A stretch of DNA of 25,162 nucleotides from a virus: the IMG/VR virus record IMGVR_UViG_3300042295_000598, positions 1 through 25,162 of that record; one strand, 5' to 3'. This document shows positions 13,976 through 22,220 of this stretch, piece after piece; positions within the stretch are counted from its first letter, which is position 1; each line of letters opens with the position of its first letter. Position numbers and translations under genes: made by a program. The notes under the pieces are model-generated. The model did no database searches, was not told where the DNA came from, and saw only the letters and a list, made by a program, of their open reading frames with translations.

Positions 13976-13990
13976 GTGACGCGGCGTCAC
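13976..13990. promoter_or_regulatory. 15-bp perfect palindrome, possible operator
   Basis: GTGACGC-G-GCGTCAC has 7-bp arms around one base. It lies between the terminator and the start of the gene at 13946, next to TACATTCG (13968-13975), a 7-of-8 match to the Bacteroidota -7 box. The layout suits a repressor site over a promoter, but the expected -33 element is not at normal spacing. Confidence 0.4.
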
Positions 13991-14008
13991 AAAGATGGTC
14001 CGCACGCA

Positions 14009-14037
14009 AAAAGGGCGTCCGTGGTGAGCGCCCTTTT
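14009..14037 (-). terminator. Intrinsic terminator after the minor head gene
   Basis: A perfect 9-bp stem (AAAAGGGCG with CGCCCTTTT) surrounds an 11-base loop and is followed by a T run leftward (five Ts including stem bases). It starts 9 bases past the minor head gene stop. It reads well as a rho-independent terminator in the leftward direction and may also work rightward. Confidence 0.75.
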
Positions 14038-14045
14038 CGTATGGG

Positions 14046-14978
14046 TCACTTCCCCGTGAACAGGTCCGGGCGGCGGCGCTTGGCCTCCTGCTCCGAGATG
14101 TACAGCAGACGGTGCCTGCAATTCCACCTTCCCCTGTCCTCCAGCGGCGCATAGTCCGCAACGCTCCCGCTGTCCTTCTCCTCCTTCGTCCTGGGCAGCG
14201 TCGGGTCCGTGGCCCATCCGGTCTTTGGGTCCGTCGCCTCCTCAGTGGTGAAGACCTTATTGTTCCGCTTGATGCAGAATGCCCGTGATGTTTCAATCAG
14301 CCCGCCCGAATAGATGAAGTAGCGCAGGTCGAGCCTCTTGGCAAACTCGTTGTTGCTCACAGCGTCGGCCACTTGGTAAGCATCCAGCAGGAAACCGCCA
14401 AGGTTGCGCTCAAGTACGCCGGGCGTGTTCTTCGTGCCTGCGACTTTGATTTTTACGGCCCGCTCGAGTTCCCGCATCGGCCTCCCTGCTGCGATGGCCT
14501 TGGCGATCATCTTCTTCACCTCCTCCCGCGCCTTGTCGGTCCGGGATAGTTCCCCCATGTACCCCTTGGGGTTGATCTGGTGCTTTGGAGTGAGGCCGAG
14601 GCGCTTCCGCATGATGGCGTCCACCAACTTCTTGATCTCGGGGAAGCTGCCGCCCTTGGGCTCGGCAATCTGCCCGTAGTACCGGGCGTTGAGGTCCAGC
14701 ACGCCGCGCATGTCCTTCACGGCATCACGGCCGATCTTGCGCAGGCCTCTCTTCTCCACTGCCTTGAACACGGCGTCCACCATACCGGCCACGGCGACCG
14801 ATCCCCGCGTTGATCGCACCCGGCCGTCCTCACCTTCCTGAAGGTCTCGGGATAGTTCTGCCAGCAAGCGGATCACCAGCAGCTTCTCCAGCGCCGCCAT
14901 GTCGTTGAGCCGTGCGCGTTGCCCGGTATCGAGCAGACGTTCGGCATCCCGGATGGTCTTAGCGGCTCCTTGGTTCAT
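14046..14978 (-). CDS. Mu F-like minor head protein
   Basis: A 310-residue protein whose start overlaps the portal stop (ATGA). This is the usual neighbour of a portal gene. The N-terminal 190 residues are helical and basic. The C-terminal half (about 205-305) has RYFIYSGGLIETSRAFCIKR and later DRGRWNCRHRLLYIS, matching the S-R-x-x-C and N-C-R-H-x pattern of phage Mu F/SPP1 gp7 minor head proteins. These proteins sit inside or at the base of the capsid and help assembly or early DNA handling. An upstream extension is not needed because the overlap start begins cleanly with MNQGAAKTIRDAERLL. Confidence 0.78.
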   Translation of the reverse strand: MNQGAAKTIRDAERLLDTGQRARLNDMAALEKLLVIRLLAELSRDLQEGEDGRVRSTRGSVAVAGMVDAVFKAVEKRGLRKIGRDAVKDMRGVLDLNARYYGQIAEPKGGSFPEIKKLVDAIMRKRLGLTPKHQINPKGYMGELSRTDKAREEVKKMIAKAIAAGRPMRELERAVKIKVAGTKNTPGVLERNLGGFLLDAYQVADAVSNNEFAKRLDLRYFIYSGGLIETSRAFCIKRNNKVFTTEEATDPKTGWATDPTLPRTKEEKDSGSVADYAPLEDRGRWNCRHRLLYISEQEAKRRRPDLFTGK

Positions 14979-17068
14979 TCGGTGGCGCTATTGCCAGGGC
15001 TGGCTGGCAGGTCGTCGGTCGGTTCGCTTCCTTCGCCTGCGGGATCATCGACTCCCATATCATCCGGGCTGTCCGCGTTCTCCCCTTCGCCTGTGCCGTT
15101 GTCCTGCTCCTCTTCGCCATCGCCTCCCATGCCCATGTCAACCGCACCAGCATCCTTCTTCTCGTTGATCTCCTCGATCAGCTCCTCCACCACCTCATCG
15201 ATCATCTCCTGCTGCTTGGCGCGGGCCATGGAATAGAAGTCCACCGGCTTGCCGTCCTCGTCCGACATCGTGCCCGCCCGCTCCTCGCATTCGGCGAAGA
15301 CGTAGGCGAAGTTCGTCCACAGCACCTTGTTCTCCTCGGTGGTGAGGTCTTGGCTGATCATGGAAACGATGGTCGACTCACTCTTGCCAAGGAACGGGTC
15401 AAAGCTGCTCTGCACCTGGGCCTTCAGCAGTTCACGCGGGTCGTCGATGTACAGGTCTTGCAGGATGTCGTTGTTCACCTGGGCCAGTGCGGAGGAACTT
15501 GCGCCAGCCGTCCGCATCTCGCCCATCAGCTTCACGCGCTCGGATAAGGTCTCGAATCGCATGTTCCTCGGGAACTCGTGGGACACGGTGAAGGACTTCT
15601 TGGCCGTATCCGCGCTGCTCACATACACCGCCTCCAGGTTGTACACCAGCACCCGGCTTTGGCTGTACCAATCCGCCAATGGCTTCAGGGCATCGTACAC
15701 CGCTTGCAGGTCGATGATCTCACCGGTGGCCGTGACGGCCGAGGAGCTTGCCCGGAACCGGTCCGAGTTGTAGACCGCCCGGTAGCACGACTGCTCCAGC
15801 TTGTCCACGTACTTGTCCTGCCAATCCAGCACCTCCACAGGCAGTTGGACGTAGTGGACGAGCTCGGCCAGGGGGAGCAGGTCGTCCTTCGTCCGGGGCA
15901 TCGACAGGGTGATGTGGTCCTGCCCGCTTCGGTGCACCTGAAGGCCCGACCCGTTACAGGATCTGCACTTGGTCCCGCTTGGCTCGTAGCCGAGGTTGCA
16001 CTCGGTCAATGTTCCATCCCCTGCCCGGTAGCCTTCGCAGCGGTTGGCGTACATTATCTTCTGGAGAAACGCATGCAGCGCCGCGCTCAGGTCAAGCTCA
16101 CTGCCCGCCTTGATGCCTTTGAGCAAATAGGGCAGCGCCGGGTGCCACATGTTCACACAGGTCTCCCCCTTGGTGCTTTGGTCTGGAACGTACCCAATGC
16201 GGAACGCTTGCACCATGCCGGTGTTGTGGGCGTAGAAGGCCACCTCGTACAGTTCATTTTGGCTGACCCGGTAATAATACCCGGCATCGCGGCCGGTTGT
16301 AATGCTGCCGAAGCTGCTCACCGGTCTGCCGTTGCGGTCCAGCACCAATCCATCCGGGCCGCTCGTCATCTTGCCAGCGTCCACCTGCGTGAAGGTCACG
16401 TGGTTCTTGTCGGTATACATCCAGAAGGCATTGCCTTCCTTCACAATGGTGTCCGACTTGATGCCGGTGGGTATGTTCTTGCCCTTCTCCGGCTTGGTGA
16501 CCTCCGTGTACTTGATGTCGCGGTGCACCATCAGCCAGATGAGCTCCCCGTTGGCGTACCGGAAGTTCCACGCATCGGCGCTGCTCACGATGGACGGGTA
16601 CCCTCTGGCCGTCTCGAATGTGGCATCGTAATCGTCGAACAGCACCAAGCAGAAGGCGTTGGGGTCGATGGCACTCTGGTCAATCAGCACGCTGCTGAAA
16701 TAGTGGTCGACGTTCTTCCCCGCGTAGAAGTTGGCGATGGCCTTGGAGAAATTCTCATCCTCCTTGGCCTTACCCTGGCCGAAGGTCGCGCTATCCACCA
16801 CGGGCTTCACCTTGGGCACCTTCCGGGCTGGTGACATCAGCGTGTTGGTGATTGCCGGGGTGATCAGTTGGGTCAGGAGCAGGCGCTGCTTGTACGCCTG
16901 CTCGTCTTCCCTCATGTTGAAGCGCCGGATCAGATGCTCGGCCCCTTCGCCGGTGATCATGGGCCGGTAGTACTCTCGGGTGAGGCGGGTAACGCGGTCG
17001 TAGTGCCCGTGTTTGAGCTTCTGCGATACGTTGGGTAGAGCAATCCTGACGGCTTGTTCGAGGGTCAT
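14975..17068 (-). CDS. Portal protein
   Basis: A 697-residue protein between the large terminase and the minor head protein. The N-terminal region is helical and basic (about 15-85), followed by a mixed domain with DHYFSSVLIDQSAIDPNAFC (about 121-140). A cysteine group C344, C357, C368, C371 (KCRSCNGSG at about 367-375) looks like an inserted DnaJ-style zinc site. Then come the central stem-like helices (PVEVLDWQDKYVDKLEQSCY, about 410-429). The last 60 residues are very acidic (GMGGDGEEEQDNGTGEGENA and on). Portals form the dodecamer through which DNA enters. Identification is by size, position and layout; the family is divergent. Confidence 0.78.
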   Translation of the reverse strand: MTLEQAVRIALPNVSQKLKHGHYDRVTRLTREYYRPMITGEGAEHLIRRFNMREDEQAYKQRLLLTQLITPAITNTLMSPARKVPKVKPVVDSATFGQGKAKEDENFSKAIANFYAGKNVDHYFSSVLIDQSAIDPNAFCLVLFDDYDATFETARGYPSIVSSADAWNFRYANGELIWLMVHRDIKYTEVTKPEKGKNIPTGIKSDTIVKEGNAFWMYTDKNHVTFTQVDAGKMTSGPDGLVLDRNGRPVSSFGSITTGRDAGYYYRVSQNELYEVAFYAHNTGMVQAFRIGYVPDQSTKGETCVNMWHPALPYLLKGIKAGSELDLSAALHAFLQKIMYANRCEGYRAGDGTLTECNLGYEPSGTKCRSCNGSGLQVHRSGQDHITLSMPRTKDDLLPLAELVHYVQLPVEVLDWQDKYVDKLEQSCYRAVYNSDRFRASSSAVTATGEIIDLQAVYDALKPLADWYSQSRVLVYNLEAVYVSSADTAKKSFTVSHEFPRNMRFETLSERVKLMGEMRTAGASSSALAQVNNDILQDLYIDDPRELLKAQVQSSFDPFLGKSESTIVSMISQDLTTEENKVLWTNFAYVFAECEERAGTMSDEDGKPVDFYSMARAKQQEMIDEVVEELIEEINEKKDAGAVDMGMGGDGEEEQDNGTGEGENADSPDDMGVDDPAGEGSEPTDDLPASPGNSATE

Positions 17069-17086
17069 GGTGCGGCGTTGTGGCCG

Positions 17087-17593
17087 CTAATGTACCTCCA
17101 AGGCGATCAATATACAGGCCCCACACACCAGCGCCTCGAAGACAACCGCGAACACGAAGGGCGCGTGGGCGAACCGGGGGATGTACATCACCGTGCTCAA
17201 CGTGTAAATAGTGCTTCCGTGGACTTCCTGTTTGGCAGAAATGCTATGCCACAGCGTATCGTACTGCGCGTCGTCAGCCCTGCGGATCTCCGGCCCCATG
17301 TAGGTCGGGTGTTTCCGGTTGGCAATATTGAACACGACCCGGTGGACCATGGCGAAGGCGGCCATGCAGGCGAATGTCACCAGAAGCATCTGCAAGGCGC
17401 TGGCCTGCGCGAAGTACCCGAGGACCACGATGCCGATCCCGCCGATCAGCAGCCGCCCGGTGAGCAGGATGTCGTGCTCAAGGTTGCGGCCTACGCCGGT
17501 GGCGGTCCTCACTTGGACGAACATCGCCTCGAGGATGCCCGAGGCAATCGCACCAATGACCGTGCAGAGAAGGCATGCAATGGGATAGCTCAT
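17087..17593 (-). CDS. Multi-pass membrane protein, function unknown
   Basis: A 168-residue protein with hydrophobic segments at about 3-25, 44-62, 65-90 and 146-166, with a polar loop (HPTYMGPEIRRADDAQYDTL, about 94-113) before the last. It is inserted between large terminase and portal genes, which are normally adjacent, and is in step with the operon. It has no recognised family. A role at the host membrane (for example exclusion of other phages, or lysis timing) is possible but not shown. Confidence 0.65.
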   Translation of the reverse strand: MSYPIACLLCTVIGAIASGILEAMFVQVRTATGVGRNLEHDILLTGRLLIGGIGIVVLGYFAQASALQMLLVTFACMAAFAMVHRVVFNIANRKHPTYMGPEIRRADDAQYDTLWHSISAKQEVHGSTIYTLSTVMYIPRFAHAPFVFAVVFEALVCGACILIALEVH

Positions 17594-17627
17594 ATCACAA
17601 ACATAGCGCCTTCAACCGAACGCTCCA

Positions 17628-19148
17628 TCACTTCCGCACGAACCGGGCGAACAGGTCAGGGAACGCGCCGACCGTCAGGTAGTAGGACGCCTGCAAGCAG
17701 TGGCCGTACTTCTCGTAAGTGACGCCGGTGGCGCGGTCCTTCTCCATGACCTTCAGGATGCCCCCGTCCGCCGCCTCCTTGACCTGGATCATGTCCATCG
17801 TCGTGTTCACCATCCCCGGGTCGAACGTCACCCACAGGCCCAGCTTCCCGTCGAAGTAGGCGTTCCCGAAGTCCCGCACGATGCTGTGGGAAGGGTTCCG
17901 CCTAATCACACGGTCGCTGTTGTTGTGCAGGTAGGGCCGGAGCTCCCTCTCCACGATGTCGTAGTTGTGCCGAATGGCACCCACGACCTGCGTGGTCTTG
18001 TTCTTTCCCGTGGCGTCTCCGTAGTAGTAGCAGCCCTTGGCATGGCCAGCGAACGCCCCGTCCCGCATATCCTTGGCCATGCTCTGGGCCAGCGCCTCGG
18101 TGGTGGCGAACGGATGGCTCAGGCAGTACTCCTTCAGGAAGTGGCACCGCCAGCGCTTCTTGTCCTCCTCCCACCATATCTGCGCGGCCTGCCCGGTGAT
18201 ATAGGGAGCCGTGTTGAAGTCCATGGTGAAGTGCAGGGCCAGGTCCGGGTTGTACGGGACGCGGACCACGTGCTTGGCCCGGTCGTACCTGTGGAAGAAC
18301 TCCCGCCCGGTCTTGCGGGTCGCGTTCCAGTCCCCATCCAGCAGGCGGGCCTTGTCGTACTCGTCGTCGCCGTCTTCCAGTTGGCGGCGGTAGCTGGCCA
18401 CGTGCGCCTTGTCCGGGTTGTCCCCCAGCAAAACCAGAACCCGCGCTTGGTGGGGCTTGAGCTTCACGCGCTCTCCCTCCTTGTTCATCACGTAGCGGTA
18501 CTTGGTCCAGTAGTCGCCCGGGTTGCCGGTGATCAGCAGCTTTGGCACCATCCCCTTGGACCACGTGCCGCAGTTGTAGCACTCCCACTGGACCGGGTTG
18601 CCCTCGTCGTCGCAGTCCACCGCCTTGGACTTCACGGCCAGTCCATCCGCAGCGCAGGCGTGGCAGATCTCGGTGGTCCGGTATCGCAGGCGGCCGGATA
18701 GCACCCCGACGCCACGCTCCTCCACCTGGTCCCCTTCATCCACGAAGGCGTATGTGTAGGCCCGGCCCCCGAGGCGCGAATAGTTCGGGTCCTTGGGTTC
18801 GTACTTCAGGTAATCCAGTTCAATCGTGCTCCCGTTGTAGAACAGGAAGCCCTTGCCCTCGGTGTATCGGAAATGGACCCCGTCCTTCAGGCCGGACTTG
18901 TCCAGCACCTCAAACAGCGTCACAAGGGAGGATTTCCGAAGGTCTTCGGATGATGCCCGGAAGATGGCTGTGCGAATGGCTCGGTACTTCAGGCAGGAAA
19001 GAACCAGCCAAAAGCAGCCGAGGAAGGTCTTACCCGGCCCGGCCGATCCGCCGAAGAAGACCTCCTTCTTGGTCTGGTCGTGCAGGTAGTGCCATGCGTT
19101 GGACGCCCCTTGGCCGAGTGGTCGTATGCCGCTGGCCTGCTCATTCAT
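17628..19148 (-). CDS. Terminase large subunit
   Basis: A 506-residue packaging motor. Walker A GGSAGPGKT lies at 33-41, Walker B AFVDEG at 134-139, and the coupling motif ITGNPG at 206-211. The nuclease half begins at HFTMDFNTAP (Asp310) and includes YYYGDATGK and VTFDPG further on, the usual acidic residues. Between Walker B and the coupling motif lies an insertion with CHAC (about 162-165) and CYNC (about 190-193), a likely zinc ribbon that many large terminases lack. The start overlaps the preceding gene by 8 bases. Confidence 0.92.
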   Translation of the reverse strand: MNEQASGIRPLGQGASNAWHYLHDQTKKEVFFGGSAGPGKTFLGCFWLVLSCLKYRAIRTAIFRASSEDLRKSSLVTLFEVLDKSGLKDGVHFRYTEGKGFLFYNGSTIELDYLKYEPKDPNYSRLGGRAYTYAFVDEGDQVEERGVGVLSGRLRYRTTEICHACAADGLAVKSKAVDCDDEGNPVQWECYNCGTWSKGMVPKLLITGNPGDYWTKYRYVMNKEGERVKLKPHQARVLVLLGDNPDKAHVASYRRQLEDGDDEYDKARLLDGDWNATRKTGREFFHRYDRAKHVVRVPYNPDLALHFTMDFNTAPYITGQAAQIWWEEDKKRWRCHFLKEYCLSHPFATTEALAQSMAKDMRDGAFAGHAKGCYYYGDATGKNKTTQVVGAIRHNYDIVERELRPYLHNNSDRVIRRNPSHSIVRDFGNAYFDGKLGLWVTFDPGMVNTTMDMIQVKEAADGGILKVMEKDRATGVTYEKYGHCLQASYYLTVGAFPDLFARFVRK

Positions 19149-19467
19149 CGTCCGGGGTTGGCGGTTGGACCGTGACGTTGATCACCGGGGGCGTGGTGAC
19201 CAGTGATCCGGAGTGCTCATGCTGCTGGCGGGCCTTTCCGTACCCCCGGTCCAGCAGGATCTCGGCGGCGCGTAGGTCGCCCTTCGCTGCCTTGGCCCGG
19301 AGGACGCGCAGGATGGCCTCCAGTGCCGTGAGTTCGTCCTTTTCCTCCCCCAGCACATTGGCCATCAGCTTTTCCAAGTCGGGCAGCTTCTTGGGTCTCC
19401 CGTTTGGGTTGCCGGATTGGCCCTTCTTGAACCGGCTGTGCTCGGGTGGGTTCGGTCCCTGTTTCAT
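19141..19467 (-). CDS. DUF5681-type protein, putative terminase small subunit
   Basis: A 108-residue protein with the FKKGQSGNPNGRPKK signature at about 13-27, characteristic of DUF5681, then a helical middle (LTALEAILRVLRAKAAKGDL, about 47-66) and a Pro/Thr tail. It lies directly upstream of the large terminase with overlapping ends, the position of a small terminase that recognises phage DNA. The start at 19467 makes an ATGA overlap with the methyltransferase stop. A much longer in-frame extension exists but would duplicate the methyltransferase DNA and has no family match. Confidence 0.7.
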   Translation of the reverse strand: MKQGPNPPEHSRFKKGQSGNPNGRPKKLPDLEKLMANVLGEEKDELTALEAILRVLRAKAAKGDLRAAEILLDRGYGKARQQHEHSGSLVTTPPVINVTVQPPTPDDE

Positions 19468-21014
19468 CCCTGTAAGGTTTCCTGTTCGACCTTGTCTGCG
19501 GCCACCTCCTCGAAGGTCCTGCCAGTGGCCTCGTGAATGGCCTTGTTCCCCGTGAACGCTTCCCAACGCTTCACGGCCACGTCCACGTAGGCGGGCGTCA
19601 GTTCCATGCCGTAGCAGGTGCGTCCGCTTACCTGTGCGGCCATGATGGTCGAACCGCTTCCAATGAATGGCTCGAGCACAATGCCTCCCACTGGGCAACT
19701 GGAGCGGATGGCGCGTTCGGTCAGTGCTACCGGCTTGGGTGTTGCGTGTCCGTGGCGCTCCTCTCCCGTTACTCGGGGGAACTCCCACACGTCCCGCATG
19801 ATGTCGTGGGCGTTGTCGAAGAACGTGCGGGTCCCGTTGAACTGGCGGCTGAGTTCGTCCTTCACAGCATCCCATTCCCGCTTGAGCTCCTTCCACTCGC
19901 GCTTGAAGTGTCCCGGGTATGCTTCGCGCAGGGTCCGGTAGTGCTTGTCCGGGATCAGGGTGAACTGCGACCGGCTGAACCAGTGGCCGTACATGGAGCA
20001 CCCGCAGACGCGCTTGATGTCGCCCGGTGCGATTCCGGCTGCCTTGGCTTCGGCTTCAAGGGATGCGCGAAGCGGCTCCCAACTGTCGGGGAAGTCCTCC
20101 GTGTTGATGTTCCCCAGGAACTGCTTGCCGATCTGAAAGAACAGGCAGCGCTCACTGGCCTCGGGGTACTGGGTGAGGTCCGGCGATGCCATTCCGGGCA
20201 CGGCCTTCTTGTCCCATACGATCTCGTTGCGAATCTCCAGGTACTCGGAAGCCGAAAGGCCGCCAACGTACCACAGCCGCCAAAGGTCTGGAGCGTTCCC
20301 CCAGACGTAGGCGCTGCCGTTGTGCTCCATGTGTGGGCGGATGGTGCGCCACCAGTTCATCTGGAACTCGTCCAGCTTGGCTTTGTACAGGTTGTCGTTC
20401 TCCACCCCATCCGCCTCCTTTCCCATCCCGTATGGCGGGTCGGCGTGGCACAGGGAGGCCTGCTTGCCGTTCATCAGCCTTGCCACGTTCTCGGCGATGG
20501 TGGAATCCCCGCACATCAGGCGGTGGTCTCCAAGCCTCCAAACGTCCCCGGGCTGCGTCACGGGCTCCACCGGGATGGTCGGGATGTCATCGGGCTCGGT
20601 GTAACCTCCGCCCATTTCGCTGCCGAAGCCTTTGGGCAGGTCCATTCCCCAGTCCGAAAGCTGGTCGGCGTCCCATTCGTTGGCCAGCGCGTCCCAGTCC
20701 CATTCACCGAAGCCCACGTTGTCCTTGATCACGAACTGCTGGCGCTGCTCCTCGCTCCAATGGTCGGCAAGCATCACCGGTGCCTCCTTGATCTTCAGGT
20801 CTTGCAGGGCCTTCAGGCGCATGTTCCCGCCCAGCACCATGAACGTCCCGTCGGCCTGGCTCACGGCCACGATCGCCCGGTAGTTGAGCATGTCGGGGAA
20901 GTCGGTGATGGACTTCTTGAGCTTGGCGAACTTCTCGTCCCGAAGGACGCGGGGGTTGTTGGGGTTCCCCTTGAGCTTGCCCAGTGGGATGTTAATCGGG
21001 CCGTTGGTCTTCAT
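19464..21014 (-). CDS. ParB-domain DNA methyltransferase (beta class)
   Basis: A 516-residue protein. Residues 1-100 are a ParB/Srx-like domain (PLGKLKGNPNNPRVLRDEKF, then LGGNMRLKAL at about 61-70). The catalytic part has motif IV ADPPYGMG at 191-198, late HATPKPVAL at about 423-431 and motif I LEPFIGSGST at 447-456, so catalytic motifs precede the AdoMet motif as in beta-class N6-adenine or N4-cytosine enzymes. A segment at about 325-370 holds a putative DNA-binding insert (VCGCSMYGHWFSRSQ). No restriction gene lies beside it, so self-protection against host restriction, or regulation of packaging, is more likely than a full restriction system. The start overlaps the preceding stop (ATGA). 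Confidence 0.85.
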   Translation of the reverse strand: MKTNGPINIPLGKLKGNPNNPRVLRDEKFAKLKKSITDFPDMLNYRAIVAVSQADGTFMVLGGNMRLKALQDLKIKEAPVMLADHWSEEQRQQFVIKDNVGFGEWDWDALANEWDADQLSDWGMDLPKGFGSEMGGGYTEPDDIPTIPVEPVTQPGDVWRLGDHRLMCGDSTIAENVARLMNGKQASLCHADPPYGMGKEADGVENDNLYKAKLDEFQMNWWRTIRPHMEHNGSAYVWGNAPDLWRLWYVGGLSASEYLEIRNEIVWDKKAVPGMASPDLTQYPEASERCLFFQIGKQFLGNINTEDFPDSWEPLRASLEAEAKAAGIAPGDIKRVCGCSMYGHWFSRSQFTLIPDKHYRTLREAYPGHFKREWKELKREWDAVKDELSRQFNGTRTFFDNAHDIMRDVWEFPRVTGEERHGHATPKPVALTERAIRSSCPVGGIVLEPFIGSGSTIMAAQVSGRTCYGMELTPAYVDVAVKRWEAFTGNKAIHEATGRTFEEVAADKVEQETLQG

Positions 21015-21298
21015 TCCTCTGGGTTGGCGAATGCCATGGTCGGTGTGCTGTCGGTGGTCAGTTGCCCGACCTGAATGTTCTCGAATGCCACCTGAAGGAG
21101 CCAGTTGTAGACCTTGGCATGGCAGGGGATGCATCCGCTCATCATGGGGCCTCGGCTGCTGTGGGCGTTGAACAGGTTGAAGGCGCGGGCCATGGTCACG
21201 CTGTCCTTCCACTTAATGATGCCCCACCGTCCTCGGGGGATTTCCTCGATACGGGTGTCCTTGAGGATGGCGATGGCGTCTTCGGGTATGTTGCTCAT
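21011..21298 (-). CDS. Small protein of unknown function with CxxCH motif
   Basis: A 95-residue soluble protein with GRWGIIKWKDSVTMARAFNL (about 23-42) and SGCIPCHAKVYNWLL (about 54-68). The CxxCH string could bind a metal; heme attachment is unlikely without an export signal. Both ends overlap neighbours by ATGA, so it is translated with the methyltransferase. Confidence 0.65.
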   Translation of the reverse strand: MSNIPEDAIAILKDTRIEEIPRGRWGIIKWKDSVTMARAFNLFNAHSSRGPMMSGCIPCHAKVYNWLLQVAFENIQVGQLTTDSTPTMAFANPEE

Positions 21299-21534
21299 GC
21301 TGTTGCTGTCTTCTGGTCTCCGTAGTACTCGATCGCCATCCGGTGGTATCGCCGAAGCTGGCTCTTGGCCTTGAGGTCCGTCAGGCGGTACTCGGATAGG
21401 AACTGATCCATGATCCGCTCCAAGGTCAGTCCCGGAAGCGCCCGGCGCATTCCTTGAACGTAGCCGAACATCACCAAGTCGAAGTTGGACCGGTGCATGA
21501 AGGCCGTGAAGTCCCCGGACGGCTTGGGTGGCAT
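21295..21534 (-). CDS. Small helical protein of unknown function
   Basis: A 79-residue protein, mostly helical, with FDLVMFGYVQGMRRALPGLT (about 18-37) and SEYRLTDLKAKSQLRRYHRM (about 47-66). The pattern recalls small phage regulators of replication or packaging, but I do not recognise the family. Its start shares bases with the preceding stop (TGATG). Confidence 0.6.
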   Translation of the reverse strand: MPPKPSGDFTAFMHRSNFDLVMFGYVQGMRRALPGLTLERIMDQFLSEYRLTDLKAKSQLRRYHRMAIEYYGDQKTATA

Positions 21535-21986
21535 CAGCGGGATGTGATGTGCCTATGGTCGTAGCGCCCGGTGGCTCCCTTGTGCGCCCCCTTGGTGATG
21601 GTCAGGTAGTACAGGTCCTCGAACTTCGGGTCCCGCTCCTTCACCACGGCCTCGCACTTGCCCCATACTCCAGCGTCGACCTTCACCTTTTGGCCCTTGC
21701 GGAAGGATGTCTCCTTGGCCTTTGTCGCCTTCTTCTTGGGGCCAGCGTTCACCGGGAACTTAGGGTGCTGCTTGCGGAACTCCGCCTCGCTCAGACGCAC
21801 GATGCCCACTTGCTCACTGCCCTTGTAGGCGGCATCCAGAAAGCGCTCCATGCTCAGTTGCAGGACGGCCTTCTTCTTCACGGGCTCATTCAGGCATGGC
21901 TTGCCGTTGTGGCTCATGATCACCGGGTAGTGGTGGGTAGCGCTCCGGGTGACCAGATAGAGGGTGTACTTCAGCTTGTTGCTCAT
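21534..21986 (-). CDS. Basic protein of unknown function with KOW-like C-terminus
   Basis: A 150-residue Lys-rich protein. The first part has YTLYLVTRSATHHYPVIMSH (about 7-26) and a Lys/Ala linker (AGPKKKATKAKE, about 81-92). The C-terminal 55 residues form a likely small beta barrel (FRKGQKVKVDAG, VWGKCEAVVKERDPKFEDL, HKGATGRYDHRHI) reminiscent of KOW domains that bind RNA polymerase or nucleic acid. A late-transcription role is only a suggestion. Confidence 0.6.
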   Translation of the reverse strand: MSNKLKYTLYLVTRSATHHYPVIMSHNGKPCLNEPVKKKAVLQLSMERFLDAAYKGSEQVGIVRLSEAEFRKQHPKFPVNAGPKKKATKAKETSFRKGQKVKVDAGVWGKCEAVVKERDPKFEDLYYLTITKGAHKGATGRYDHRHITSR

Positions 21987-21989
21987 GGC

Positions 21990-22220
21990 TCAGAAGTTCC
22001 AGACGTTATTCCAGATCCACATGGCGACAAGGTAGGCAGGCTTCCCGATGAGGGCAAACACCGAACCTCCCACCAGCAGGAAGACAGCCGCAGCGATTGC
22101 CGTCTGTGCGGCCCTGAATGCTGCTGTAATGATGCCAAGCTGCCAGACCTTTTTGAGGTACGTCAGAAGCGGACCGGGTTTCTGTTCAGGTCCAGCGGTT
22201 GTAGGTGTAGGCTCTGCCAT
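21990..22220 (-). CDS. Small single- or double-pass membrane protein
   Basis: A 76-residue protein with a Pro-rich N-terminus and a hydrophobic region from about 28 to 72 (AAFRAAQTAIAAAVFLLVGG, then YLVAMWIW). The start at 22220 overlaps the end of the preceding glycosyltransferase-like gene by 58 bases in another frame, and no later start keeps the membrane part. Size and charge pattern allow a holin or an anchor for the sugar enzymes; neither is shown. Confidence 0.55.
   Translation of the reverse strand: MAEPTPTTAGPEQKPGPLLTYLKKVWQLGIITAAFRAAQTAIAAAVFLLVGGSVFALIGKPAYLVAMWIWNNVWNF

Noticed and set aside
19468-20001. Long N-terminal extension of the putative small terminase
   Set aside because: The extension lies wholly within the methyltransferase gene in another frame and is His/Arg/Pro-rich without family match; the ATG at 19467 gives a DUF5681 protein with an ATGA overlap.
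19533-21074. Plus-strand open frame of about 510 codons opposite the methyltransferase
   Set aside because: It is the antisense of a gene with clear catalytic motifs and itself shows only composition-driven sequence.
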